A DNA stretch of 6,633 nucleotides from an uncultured Eubacteriales bacterium (GCA_900557175.1 USSL01000096.1:1-6633); one strand, 5' to 3'; counted from the stretch's first letter, positions 1-5,169 are shown. Numbers and translations are program-made. The notes: generated by a model not told the origin, from the sequence alone.

Positions 1-20
1 ATTGAAATTTCAGGCATCAT
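1..20 (-). CDS. Possible start of the next gene in the nuoE operon (partial, first codons only)
   Basis: Six nucleotides after the nuoE-like stop codon, two tandem ATG codons (20-18 and 17-15) open a reading frame that stays open to the window edge and would begin Met-Met-Pro-Glu-Ile-Ser. In Clostridia the gene after this type of nuoE is often a small HATPase-fold protein, with NuoF-like and [FeFe] hydrogenase subunits further on. A Pro-Glu-Ile-Ser-like N-terminus fits my memory of that HATPase family. No clear Shine-Dalgarno sequence precedes the ATGs, so translation may be coupled to nuoE. Only six codons are visible, so both the gene and its identity are tentative. Confidence 0.3.
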
Positions 21-25
21 AGGCT

Positions 26-520
26 TTATTCATACTTTGCCAGTATGCCCTCAATCTGATCCGGTGTCAGTCTTCCGTAAACCTCGCCGTTAATCATCAT
101 GACCGGTGCAAGACCGCAGGCCCCCACACAACGGCAGGCATCCAGTGAAAACTTGCCGTCCGGTGTGCACTCGCCGCCTTTAATGCCTAAAAGCTCCTGC
201 AGCTTTGCATAAATCTCACCTGAGCCTTTGACATAGCAGGCTGTGCCGAGACAGACTGAAATCTGATATTTTCCTTTCGGATTTAAAGCAAACTGGGAAT
301 AAAATGTTGCCACGCCGTATACCTTTTCAAGAGGAATCCCCATGCCGTCGGCGATCATCGTCTGTACTTCAATCGGCAGATAGCCGTAAATTTCCTGCGC
401 CTTCTGCATAATCGGCATCAATGCGCCTTTTTCGTTTTTAAGTGCATCAATGACCTGCATCAGCGCCTGTTTTTGTTCCTCACTTCCCGTAAAAGGAACC
501 CCTTTTTTCTTACAACTCAA
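26..520 (-). CDS. nuoE: NuoE/HydC-like [2Fe-2S] subunit of NADH-linked oxidoreductase or bifurcating hydrogenase
   Basis: This is a thioredoxin-fold [2Fe-2S] protein of the NuoE (24 kDa) family, 164 residues from the preferred TTG start, the usual length. The N-terminal half is the helical domain (Gly-Tyr-Leu-Pro and Gly-Val-Ala-Thr-Phe-Tyr motifs around residues 46-74). The C-terminal half carries the cluster ligands as Cys-x4-Cys (Cys90, Cys95) and Cys-x3-Cys (Cys131, Cys135), followed by Gly-Leu-Ala-Pro-Val-Met. In complex I it relays electrons with NuoF. In anaerobic Firmicutes the same subunit (HydC, HndA) serves soluble NAD(P)-linked electron-bifurcating [FeFe] hydrogenases or formate dehydrogenases. 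That setting is favoured here because a hydrogenase-like sensor operon lies divergently next door and no membrane complex I genes are visible. The frame stays open upstream to a GTG at 529, but AAGGAG at 535-530 abuts that GTG and sits 9 nt before the TTG at 520, so TTG is preferred. The catalytic partners lie outside the window. Confidence 0.9.
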   Translation of the reverse strand: MSCKKKGVPFTGSEEQKQALMQVIDALKNEKGALMPIMQKAQEIYGYLPIEVQTMIADGMGIPLEKVYGVATFYSQFALNPKGKYQISVCLGTACYVKGSGEIYAKLQELLGIKGGECTPDGKFSLDACRCVGACGLAPVMMINGEVYGRLTPDQIEGILAKYE

Positions 521-529
521 TACGCTCAC

Positions 530-535
530 TCCTTA
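530..535 (-). promoter_or_regulatory. Shine-Dalgarno of nuoE that decides its start
   Basis: On the minus strand AAGGAG (535-530) is directly followed by TG, making the sequence AAGGAGTG. The in-frame GTG at 529 shares its first G with the SD and so has no spacer. The in-frame TTG at 520 has 9 nt from the end of AAGGAG, normal spacing. The protein would then begin Met-Ser-Cys-Lys. Confidence 0.65.
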
Positions 536-559
536 TTTTCAAACAAATTTTCTCCGTCC

Positions 560-588
560 ATTATATCACTATCATTTATAAATTGCTA
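560..588 (-). promoter_or_regulatory. Candidate proximal nuoE promoter
   Basis: The minus strand has a perfect -10 TATAAT (565-560), with TAGCAA (588-583) 17 nt upstream as a poor -35. Transcription would start near 553, giving a leader of about 30 nt before the nuoE start. The -10 is ideal, but the -35 matches only about half of TTGACA and AT-rich sequence yields such matches by chance. Confidence 0.35.
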
Positions 589-647
589 TAATTTTTCAAA
601 ATTTTTATGATTTTTAAACATATATTTTTCGTATAAGCTTATGTTAG

Positions 648-675
648 TTTATACATTATGTTTGTTAATTAACAA
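648..675 (-). promoter_or_regulatory. Candidate distal nuoE promoter overlapping a palindrome
   Basis: The minus strand carries TTGTTA (675-670), a 16-nt spacer and TATAAA (653-648). The -35 lies inside the 14-bp palindrome at 662-675, so a protein bound there would block this promoter. The resulting leader would be about 120 nt. Consensus match is moderate. Confidence 0.3.
662..675. promoter_or_regulatory. 14-bp perfect palindrome, candidate operator
   Basis: TTGTTAATTAACAA is a perfect dyad in the divergent promoter region, covering the -35 of one leftward promoter candidate and lying upstream of the -35 of the rightward promoter. Its half-site TTGTTAA is the half-site of the clostridial Rex (NADH/NAD+ sensing repressor) operator. 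The Rex consensus TTGTTAANNNNTTAACAA has a 4-bp spacer that is missing here. It is therefore either a different regulator's site or a non-canonical site; Rex binding is not established. Confidence 0.4.
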
Positions 676-693
676 GCATTTGTTTTCATTTTA

Positions 694-722
694 TTGAAAA
701 CTTCCATACTCAATGTTATACT
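694..722 (+). promoter_or_regulatory. Promoter of the DRTGG-HATPase-HydS-DRTGG-PHP operon
   Basis: TTGAAA (694-699), a 17-nt spacer and TATACT (717-722) form a near-consensus housekeeping promoter. A TG one base before the -10 (714-715) gives an extended -10 element. Transcription would start near 729, leaving a leader of about 96 nt before the ATG at 825. A second TATAAT at 732-737 has no good -35. This is the best promoter in the divergent region. Confidence 0.55.
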
Positions 723-824
723 ATATGTATGTATAATTTTCCGATAATTCATAAAGTTCAGGATGTATGCCTTATGTTTTAACATCCATGCCTTTAAAAC
801 AATTTTAAACTGGGAGGAATCACA

Positions 825-1178
825 ATGAAAGTCCGTGAAATTATGTCCCTGCTCTGTGCCACACTTCACAGCGGCGAAGATGCTTTAGACAGGGAGGTTC
901 ACACCGCCTGCGGCTCTGATATGATGAGCGATGTACTTGCTTTTTTTAAAGACCAGTCCGTACTTTTAACAGGACTTTGCAATCCGCAGGTCATGCGCAC
1001 TGCTGAAATGATGGATATTATATGTATTGTTTTTGTCCGCGGCAAGATACCGGATGCACAGATGCTCGCTCTTGCCGGACGCCATGGGCTCGCAGTCATG
1101 ACGACAGAGCTTTCAATGTTTACGGCTTGCGGTCTTTTATACGAAGCCGGACTGCGGGGAGGAAATCAAAATGAATGA
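825..1178 (+). CDS. DRTGG-domain-like protein, first of two in the operon
   Basis: This is a 117-residue single-domain protein that resembles DRTGG-domain proteins. The DRTGG fold is an alpha/beta regulatory module found between other domains in phosphate acetyltransferase-type and pyrophosphatase proteins, and its molecular function is poorly known. The Cys-Gly-Ser-Asp-Met-Met-Ser-Asp-Val-Leu-Ala stretch (residues 29-39), the following Val-Leu-Leu-Thr-Gly strand (46-50) and alternating hydrophobic strands and helices to about residue 108 fit the family. The literal Asp-Arg-Thr-Gly-Gly motif is absent, as is common in stand-alone members. There is no signal peptide or membrane segment, so it should be cytoplasmic. 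GGGAGG (812-817) sits 7 nt before the ATG. The gene opens the operon and overlaps the downstream kinase gene by 8 nt. A role as a regulatory or ligand-binding partner of the HydS-like sensor is inferred from position only. Confidence 0.75.
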   Translation: MKVREIMSLLCATLHSGEDALDREVHTACGSDMMSDVLAFFKDQSVLLTGLCNPQVMRTAEMMDIICIVFVRGKIPDAQMLALAGRHGLAVMTTELSMFTACGLLYEAGLRGGNQNE

Positions 1179-1608
1179 TGAGCTTGTATTAACCTATGAT
1201 GTTTCCTCGGATGATTTTACGAGAGCCGGCGAGGCAAGCAGCGACACAAAAAAAATTCTGAAGCAGCTTGGCGTCGCCCCGGAAATTGTCCGAAAAGTCG
1301 CTATCGCCATGTACGAGGGCGAAATTAATATGGTTATCCATGCCAATGGCGGCAGAATTACCGTCACCATTGCCCCCGACAAGGTAACAATGGTGCTTGC
1401 CGACACAGGCCCCGGTATTGCCGATGTAGAAAAGGCAATGCAGGCCGGCTATTCGACAGCGCCGGATGATGTGCGCTCCTTAGGCTTTGGCGCGGGCATG
1501 GGACTGCCGAATATGAAAAAATACTCAGACGATATGTCTATCAACTCTGTCGTCGGCAAAGGCACGACAGTGACAATGATCGTCAAAAATCCGGGAGTGA
1601 TGTCATGA
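1171..1608 (+). CDS. Anti-sigma-factor-type serine kinase (RsbW/SpoIIAB-like HATPase)
   Basis: This 145-residue GHKL-fold ATP-binding protein has the size and motif order of SpoIIAB/RsbW kinases, which phosphorylate a serine on an antagonist protein and may hold a sigma factor inactive. The N-box has Glu49-x3-Asn53 and His57-Ala, matching the catalytic Glu and Mg-binding Asn of SpoIIAB. The G1 box is Asp78-Thr-Gly80-Pro-Gly82. A glycine-rich lid runs over 105-111 and Gly-Lys-Gly-Thr over 129-132. All ATP-binding elements are intact, so kinase activity is likely. No STAS antagonist or sigma factor gene lies in the window, so its partner is unknown and may be one of the operon's own proteins. 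A GGGGAGG SD overlaps the end of the upstream gene. The stop overlaps the next start as ATGA, which implies translational coupling to the HydS-like sensor. Confidence 0.85.
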   Translation: MNDELVLTYDVSSDDFTRAGEASSDTKKILKQLGVAPEIVRKVAIAMYEGEINMVIHANGGRITVTIAPDKVTMVLADTGPGIADVEKAMQAGYSTAPDDVRSLGFGAGMGLPNMKKYSDDMSINSVVGKGTTVTMIVKNPGVMS

Positions 1609-3038
1609 ATAAATTTTTTCATTCCGTTTACCTGATGGAAAACCTGTGCAAAGGCTGCATCAACTGTATTAAACGCTGCCCGACTCAGGCCATCCGCGTC
1701 CGAAACGGAAAAGCAAGAATCACAAGTGAATATTGTATCGACTGCGGCGAGTGCGTCCGCATCTGTCCGCACCATGCAAAAAAAATACGGCGGGATGTCA
1801 TTGACGATGTGCTTAAAAAATATGAATACACGGTGGCGCTTCCTGCACCGACACTTTACAGCCAGTTTAACAATCTCGATGATGTGAATATCGTCCTCAC
1901 CGCCCTTATTTATATGGGCTTTGACGATGTTTTTGAAGTCAGTGCCGCCGCAGAATTAGTCAGCGCCGCCTCCCGGATTTATGTGGAGGAGCATCCTGAG
2001 AAGTGGCCGCTTATAAGCACCGCCTGTCCAAGTGTTGTCCGACTTATAAGAGTCCGTTTTCCAAACCTGATCGACCATATGCTGCCGCTGCTGCCGCCGG
2101 TGGAAATTGCCGCAAGGCTGGCACTGTCTAAGGCACAGAAAAAGACCGGGCTTCCGAGAGAAAAAATCGGCATTGTATTTATTTCGCCGTGTCCGTCCAA
2201 GGTCACTTTTGCAAAATCGCCCCTTGGCACACAAAAAAGCGAAATCGACAGCGTTATTGCCATCAAAGACGTTTATCCGCTCATGCTGCCGCTGATGAAA
2301 AGGGCACAGGGCGCGCCGATGGATTTGTCTACCTCAGGAAAAATCGGCATCGGCTGGGGCGGCAGCGGCGGTGAGGCCGGCGGTCTTATTATTGACAGCT
2401 ACCTTGCAGCCGACGGTATCGAAAACGTTATTCATGTTCTTGAAGATATGGAAGATGAAAAGCTGACTGCGCTGAGATTTATAGAGCTGAATGCGTGCAG
2501 CGGCGGCTGTGTCGGCGGCGTCCTCACTGTTGAAAATCCTTATATTGCCAAAGCAAAGCTTAAACGGTTAAACCGCTATCTTCCGGTATCTGTCACCCAT
2601 CTTGACACAAAAGCCGGGCTTTCCGAAATGTATTGGGAGACTCCTGTGAAATACGAACCGGTTTTTAATCTGGGAGAAAATATTATCGACAGTATAAAGA
2701 AGCTAAAACAGGTTGAAGCGCTGACTGAAAAATTTCCGGGACTGGACTGCGGCTCGTGCGGCGCGCCGTCATGCCATGCTCTTGCGGAAGATATTGTCCG
2801 CGGCGAGGCCTCAGAACACGACTGCATTCACAAACTGAAGGAAGATATCCATACGCTTTCACTCCAATACAAGGAACTTGCAAAGGAAGCGATGGAAGCC
2901 GACGCCGCATCAACCGACTGCATTTATATGCTCCAGACATATATTGACCGGATTACAAAGGAAATTGCACTGCTTGACGCTGACACAAAAGACAACAACG
3001 AGCAGACCAAGACCTTTCCGCTGCCGCCGCTTCAATGA
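1605..3038 (+). CDS. Putative sensory [FeFe] hydrogenase (HydS-like) with ferredoxin and C-terminal Fe-S domains
   Basis: This 477-residue cytoplasmic iron-sulfur protein has four parts. Residues 15-54 hold two ferredoxin-type [4Fe-4S] motifs (Cys15/18/21/25 and Cys44/47/50/54). Residues about 75-345 form an [FeFe]-hydrogenase large-subunit domain. Residues 382-407 form a Cys-x2-Cys-x4-Cys-x16-Cys Fe-S domain. A probable coiled coil follows (about 408-457). The H-cluster motifs are altered. L1 is Ser-Thr-Ala140-Cys141-Pro, L2 is Ser194-Pro-Cys196-x2-Lys199, and L3 is Glu-Leu-Asn296-Ala-Cys298-x3-Cys302-Val-Gly-Gly without the final Gly-Gln. Using Clostridium pasteurianum CpI numbering, the four cubane ligands (C300, C355, C499, C503) and K358 remain. 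The proton-transfer C299 is Ala, M353 is Ser and M497 is Asn. These changes are typical of putative sensory hydrogenases (HydS), which turn over H2 slowly. No PAS, kinase or phosphatase domain is fused. The start overlaps the kinase stop (ATGA), so the output probably goes through that kinase. A purely electron-transfer role is the alternative. Confidence 0.85.
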   Translation: MNKFFHSVYLMENLCKGCINCIKRCPTQAIRVRNGKARITSEYCIDCGECVRICPHHAKKIRRDVIDDVLKKYEYTVALPAPTLYSQFNNLDDVNIVLTALIYMGFDDVFEVSAAAELVSAASRIYVEEHPEKWPLISTACPSVVRLIRVRFPNLIDHMLPLLPPVEIAARLALSKAQKKTGLPREKIGIVFISPCPSKVTFAKSPLGTQKSEIDSVIAIKDVYPLMLPLMKRAQGAPMDLSTSGKIGIGWGGSGGEAGGLIIDSYLAADGIENVIHVLEDMEDEKLTALRFIELNACSGGCVGGVLTVENPYIAKAKLKRLNRYLPVSVTHLDTKAGLSEMYWETPVKYEPVFNLGENIIDSIKKLKQVEALTEKFPGLDCGSCGAPSCHALAEDIVRGEASEHDCIHKLKEDIHTLSLQYKELAKEAMEADAASTDCIYMLQTYIDRITKEIALLDADTKDNNEQTKTFPLPPLQ

Positions 3039-3065
3039 CGGCACACAACATGGAGGTGAATTTCA

Positions 3066-3407
3066 ATGACTATTAAAGATTTAACTCAATGTGATTTTTT
3101 AGAACTGGTTTCTGAAGCTGAAAACAGCGAAAGAACTATTGAAAAAGTTTTTTGCTGTGACCTTTTAAGTATTGCCATGAGCCGTGCGCCGTCAGACTGT
3201 GCATGGGTGACTGTCATGGCAAATATTAATACACTTGCCGTAGCATCCTTAGCCGATGCGTCCTGCATTATTTTAGCCGAGGGGACTGACCTTGATGAAA
3301 TGTGCCGGGCTAAAGCAAAAGCTCAGGGTATCTGTGTATTTAAAACAGCACTGCCTGTTTTTGATGCAGCGCTCAAAGTCCATTTGCTTCTTGACGGAGG
3401 CTTATAA
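3066..3407 (+). CDS. DRTGG-domain-like protein, second of two in the operon
   Basis: This 113-residue single-domain protein has the same size and secondary-structure rhythm as the first gene of the operon. A central Ala-Trp-Val-Thr-Val-Met-Ala-Asn stretch (residues 42-49) is followed by strands Ser-Cys-Ile-Ile-Leu-Ala-Glu-Gly (about 61-68) and Gly-Ile-Cys-Val-Phe-Lys-Thr (about 82-88), the same order as the Val-Phe-Val-Arg-Gly and Gly-Leu-Ala-Val-Met-Thr-Thr strands of the first copy. Identity between the two copies is low, so they are divergent paralogues rather than a recent duplication. A strong GGAGGTGA (3052-3059) lies 6 nt before the ATG, and 27 nt separate it from the sensor gene. The stop is one base before the PHP start. 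The function is unknown; it probably binds a ligand or partner in the signalling module. Confidence 0.7.
   Translation: MTIKDLTQCDFLELVSEAENSERTIEKVFCCDLLSIAMSRAPSDCAWVTVMANINTLAVASLADASCIILAEGTDLDEMCRAKAKAQGICVFKTALPVFDAALKVHLLLDGGL
3396..3400 (+). promoter_or_regulatory. Shine-Dalgarno that sets the PHP gene start
   Basis: GGAGG at 3396-3400 lies 8 nt before the ATG at 3409. The frame is open back to 3292, but that would overlap the DRTGG gene by 116 nt, lacks a good SD and adds a stretch unlike PHP proteins. The ATG at 3409 places the first His-x-His motif at residues 8-10, as in the family. Confidence 0.85.
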
Positions 3408-3408
3408 T

Positions 3409-4137
3409 ATGGCTTTTTCTTACGATTTTCATATCCATTCCTGCCTGTCGCCCTGTGGCGATGATGACATGACACCGGCAAATATTGCCGGCATGGCCTC
3501 TGTAAAAGGGCTGTCTGTCATTGCTGTTACCGACCACAACAGCTGCAAAAACTGTCCGGCCGTCTTAAAAGCAGCCGAAGACTGCGGTATTACGGCGATT
3601 GCCGGCATGGAGCTTTGTACGGCTGAGGAGGTTCATGTTGTCTGTCTTTTTAAGAGTCTGGAAGCTGCCCTTGATTTTGACAGCTATGTACACCGGCATA
3701 TCATGCCCATTAAAAACAGACCGGATATTTTCGGGCGGCAGCAAATCATGGATGAAAATGACTGCCTTGCCGGTGAGGAAGATCTTCTTCTGATTGGAAG
3801 CACTGATATTTCCTTTGACAATGTTTTTGCTCTGACCGAAAGTTACGACGGCATCATGATTCCGGCACATATTGATAAAACAAGCAACAGTCTTATCTCC
3901 AATCTTGGCTTTGTGCCGCCTGACAGCCGTTTTACATGCTTTGAACTGCACAATCCGGCAAACCGTGATGCCATTGCAGCCTCAAACCCTTACCTGAACA
4001 GCTGCCGGATGATCTGTGATTCCGACGCCCACTACTTATGGGACATTCACGAGCCGGACTATTTTTTACATATTCCGGCCAAAGGGCAGTTGCCGACAGC
4101 CAAAGAAGTTATAAACTATTTAAAGCAGGGCACTTAA
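3409..4137 (+). CDS. PHP-domain metal-dependent phosphoesterase
   Basis: This 242-residue protein is a stand-alone PHP (polymerase and histidinol phosphatase) domain. The family uses two or three metal ions to hydrolyse phosphate esters, including nucleotide monoesters or diesters. The metal-binding residues are in family order: His8-x-His10, Asp42-His43 in Val-Thr-Asp-His-Asn, Glu68 in Gly-Met-Glu, His76, His154 in Pro-Ala-His-Ile-Asp, and Asp206-x-His208 in Cys-Asp-Ser-Asp-Ala-His. All are present, so catalysis is likely. The protein is unusually cysteine-rich for a PHP enzyme, with Cys12-x3-Cys16 beside the first metal motif and Cys46-x2-Cys49, so a redox or Fe-S link is possible but unproven. 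It is the last gene of the operon, starting one base after the second DRTGG gene. Its substrate is unknown; a phosphorylated protein or nucleotide signal tied to the operon's kinase would be a guess. Confidence 0.88.
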   Translation: MAFSYDFHIHSCLSPCGDDDMTPANIAGMASVKGLSVIAVTDHNSCKNCPAVLKAAEDCGITAIAGMELCTAEEVHVVCLFKSLEAALDFDSYVHRHIMPIKNRPDIFGRQQIMDENDCLAGEEDLLLIGSTDISFDNVFALTESYDGIMIPAHIDKTSNSLISNLGFVPPDSRFTCFELHNPANRDAIAASNPYLNSCRMICDSDAHYLWDIHEPDYFLHIPAKGQLPTAKEVINYLKQGT

Positions 4138-4147
4138 GCCCTGCTTT
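4122..4147. terminator. Bidirectional hairpin terminator between convergent genes
   Basis: AAAGCAGGGC (4122-4131) and GCCCTGCTTT (4138-4147) form a perfect 10-bp stem around the 6-nt loop ACTTAA. The TAA of the PHP gene is inside the loop. The minus-strand gene ends at 4179, so the same hairpin can terminate it, with TTTAAAT following on that strand. On the plus strand the U-tract is short. Confidence 0.75.
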
Positions 4148-4153
4148 CATGTG

Positions 4154-4175
4154 AAACGCGCTGCTGCACGTTTTT
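4154..4175 (+). terminator. Possible second plus-strand terminator
   Basis: AAACG (4154-4158) pairs with CGTTT (4169-4173). After one C-A mismatch, GC pairs with GC around the loop TGCT. The stem is followed by TTATATT, so with the last stem bases the run is TTTTTATATT. It is weaker than the hairpin at 4122-4147 but has the better U-tract, so the two may act in tandem. Confidence 0.35.
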
Positions 4176-4178
4176 ATA

Positions 4179-5147
4179 TTATGTTCTCGATATGACAAGC
4201 GATATAAGCGGTACAATACTTGCTGCCATAAATATATCTCCGTCACTCTCAAATGTATATTTACTATAACGCGCCTGCCCTATATCAGTCATGGCAACAA
4301 TCATTGCCGAATAATAAAAGTATTGATATTGGGCCAGTTTTAAATGATTCAGCTCCTGCCGGGCGTTCAGATAATCATATACCTCAAAAACCTTTGTCAT
4401 CGTCTCCTCCGGCACCTTTGTCACCATCGTGAGCACCGCAAGCGCTGTATAATCATACGCATATTTAAAATATATTTTCTCAGACTCACCGCGGACAGTG
4501 GCATATAAAGATAAAAGCTTGACAACATTGCCCGCCTCATTGCTGTGATCAATAATCAGGCTGCTGCTTAAAAGCTCTGCGATCACCGGCGACGGAAATT
4601 CATCTCTTAAAAGCCGTCTGTACTGTTTTTCCCGCTGCATCACTGCCCTGACATCCGCACCGATTGTACTCTGTGCCGCCTCGATTTGATCTGCCGGCAC
4701 AACCATCTCATGCCATGGCCCTGTTTTCAGTGAAAGACATATATGCTTTGTCTTTTTAATAATCGCCGGAAATTCTCTTTCATCATGAAAACGTATAAGA
4801 ATAAGCGCGGTTAAAAGCAGCTGTCCCGTCGGCTTAAAACCTTCAGCCATCATCATTTTATAAAGCTTTTTGAGTTTTTTCAGCATATACGGCGGATTAT
4901 CGGAAAGCGCCAGCATGGCAGCGGCCGCAACAAAAGCATTATCTTCAAGATAACAAAACACTTCCGCTTCATCCTTCAGCGCCTTTTTGCACTGACGTAT
5001 TTTCTCTACATCAATTTCCTTCTGATAGGCCGACCACATAAGGGCACAGACGCCCTGAACAGATGCGTAATCCCACAAAAAACCGTGCCGCATCGCAATT
5101 CTATTATTTATGAACAAGTCACTTTGTTTCAGTAATTTATCATCCAT
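4179..5147 (-). CDS. DUF4003-like protein of unknown function
   Basis: This 322-residue protein appears cytoplasmic and largely alpha-helical; I see no signal peptide, no clear membrane segments and no catalytic motif I can name. Its size, the early Asn-Asn-Arg-Ile-Ala-Met-Arg segment, and the C-terminal Gly-Asp-Ile-Phe-Met-Ala-Ala-Ser segment resemble Firmicutes DUF4003 proteins. Repeated helical stretches with Ala/Leu-rich faces (for example around 50-70, 100-115 and 255-285) could be a helical-repeat scaffold. The frame also opens at GTG 5156, but that GTG is part of the Shine-Dalgarno AGAGGTGA, so ATG at 5147 is preferred. It lies 52 nt downstream of thiD on the same strand and may be cotranscribed, although a 14-bp palindrome in the gap could give separate control. 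The family name is a recognition from memory, and no function is assigned. Confidence 0.6.
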   Translation of the reverse strand: MDDKLLKQSDLFINNRIAMRHGFLWDYASVQGVCALMWSAYQKEIDVEKIRQCKKALKDEAEVFCYLEDNAFVAAAAMLALSDNPPYMLKKLKKLYKMMMAEGFKPTGQLLLTALILIRFHDEREFPAIIKKTKHICLSLKTGPWHEMVVPADQIEAAQSTIGADVRAVMQREKQYRRLLRDEFPSPVIAELLSSSLIIDHSNEAGNVVKLLSLYATVRGESEKIYFKYAYDYTALAVLTMVTKVPEETMTKVFEVYDYLNARQELNHLKLAQYQYFYYSAMIVAMTDIGQARYSKYTFESDGDIFMAASIVPLISLVISRT

Positions 5148-5152
5148 AAAAA

Positions 5153-5160
5153 TCACCTCT
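5153..5160 (-). promoter_or_regulatory. Shine-Dalgarno of the DUF4003-like gene
   Basis: AGAGGTGA on the minus strand (5160-5153) lies 5-6 nt before ATG 5147. Its internal GTG (5156) is in frame and extends the apparent open frame by three codons, but it is the ribosome binding site, not the start. Confidence 0.8.
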
Positions 5161-5169
5161 CAAGCTCTG

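Larger units (their letters stand above)
521..824. other. AT-rich divergent intergenic region between nuoE and the sensory operon
   Basis: This 304-nt stretch separates two divergent genes and must hold both promoters. It is much more AT-rich than the flanking genes. I see a good rightward promoter (694-722), two weaker leftward candidates (560-588 and 648-675), a 14-bp perfect palindrome (662-675), a 10-bp palindrome ATAAGCTTAT (633-642) and a weak 6-bp inverted repeat GGATGT/ACATCC (761-766 with 782-787) in the rightward leader. No convincing gene lies here. A minus-strand reading frame at 669-869 has no ribosome binding site and overlaps the real gene. Confidence 0.7.

Noticed and set aside
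549..559. Shared 11-mer GGACGGAGAAA in the nuoE leader (549-559) and the thiD-upstream hairpin (6077-6087)
   Set aside because: Several 11-mer matches are expected by chance in a window this size, and in the nuoE leader it does not form a hairpin.
669..869. Minus-strand open frame of 66 codons in the divergent spacer
   Set aside because: It overlaps the start of the DRTGG gene, lies in low-complexity AT-rich sequence, has no ribosome binding site and resembles no known protein.
1956..2374. Several overlapping open frames on both strands within the HydS-like gene
   Set aside because: They are shadow frames of a GC-richer coding region; the sense frame carries all conserved cysteine motifs.
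1605..3038. Reading the gene as a catalytic H2-producing [FeFe] hydrogenase
   Set aside because: The proton-transfer cysteine and both pocket methionines are substituted and the operon holds signalling genes, so a sensory role fits better.
3292..3408. N-terminal extension of the PHP gene
   Set aside because: It overlaps the DRTGG gene in another frame, and a strong SD with an ATG at 3409 gives the family-typical N-terminus.
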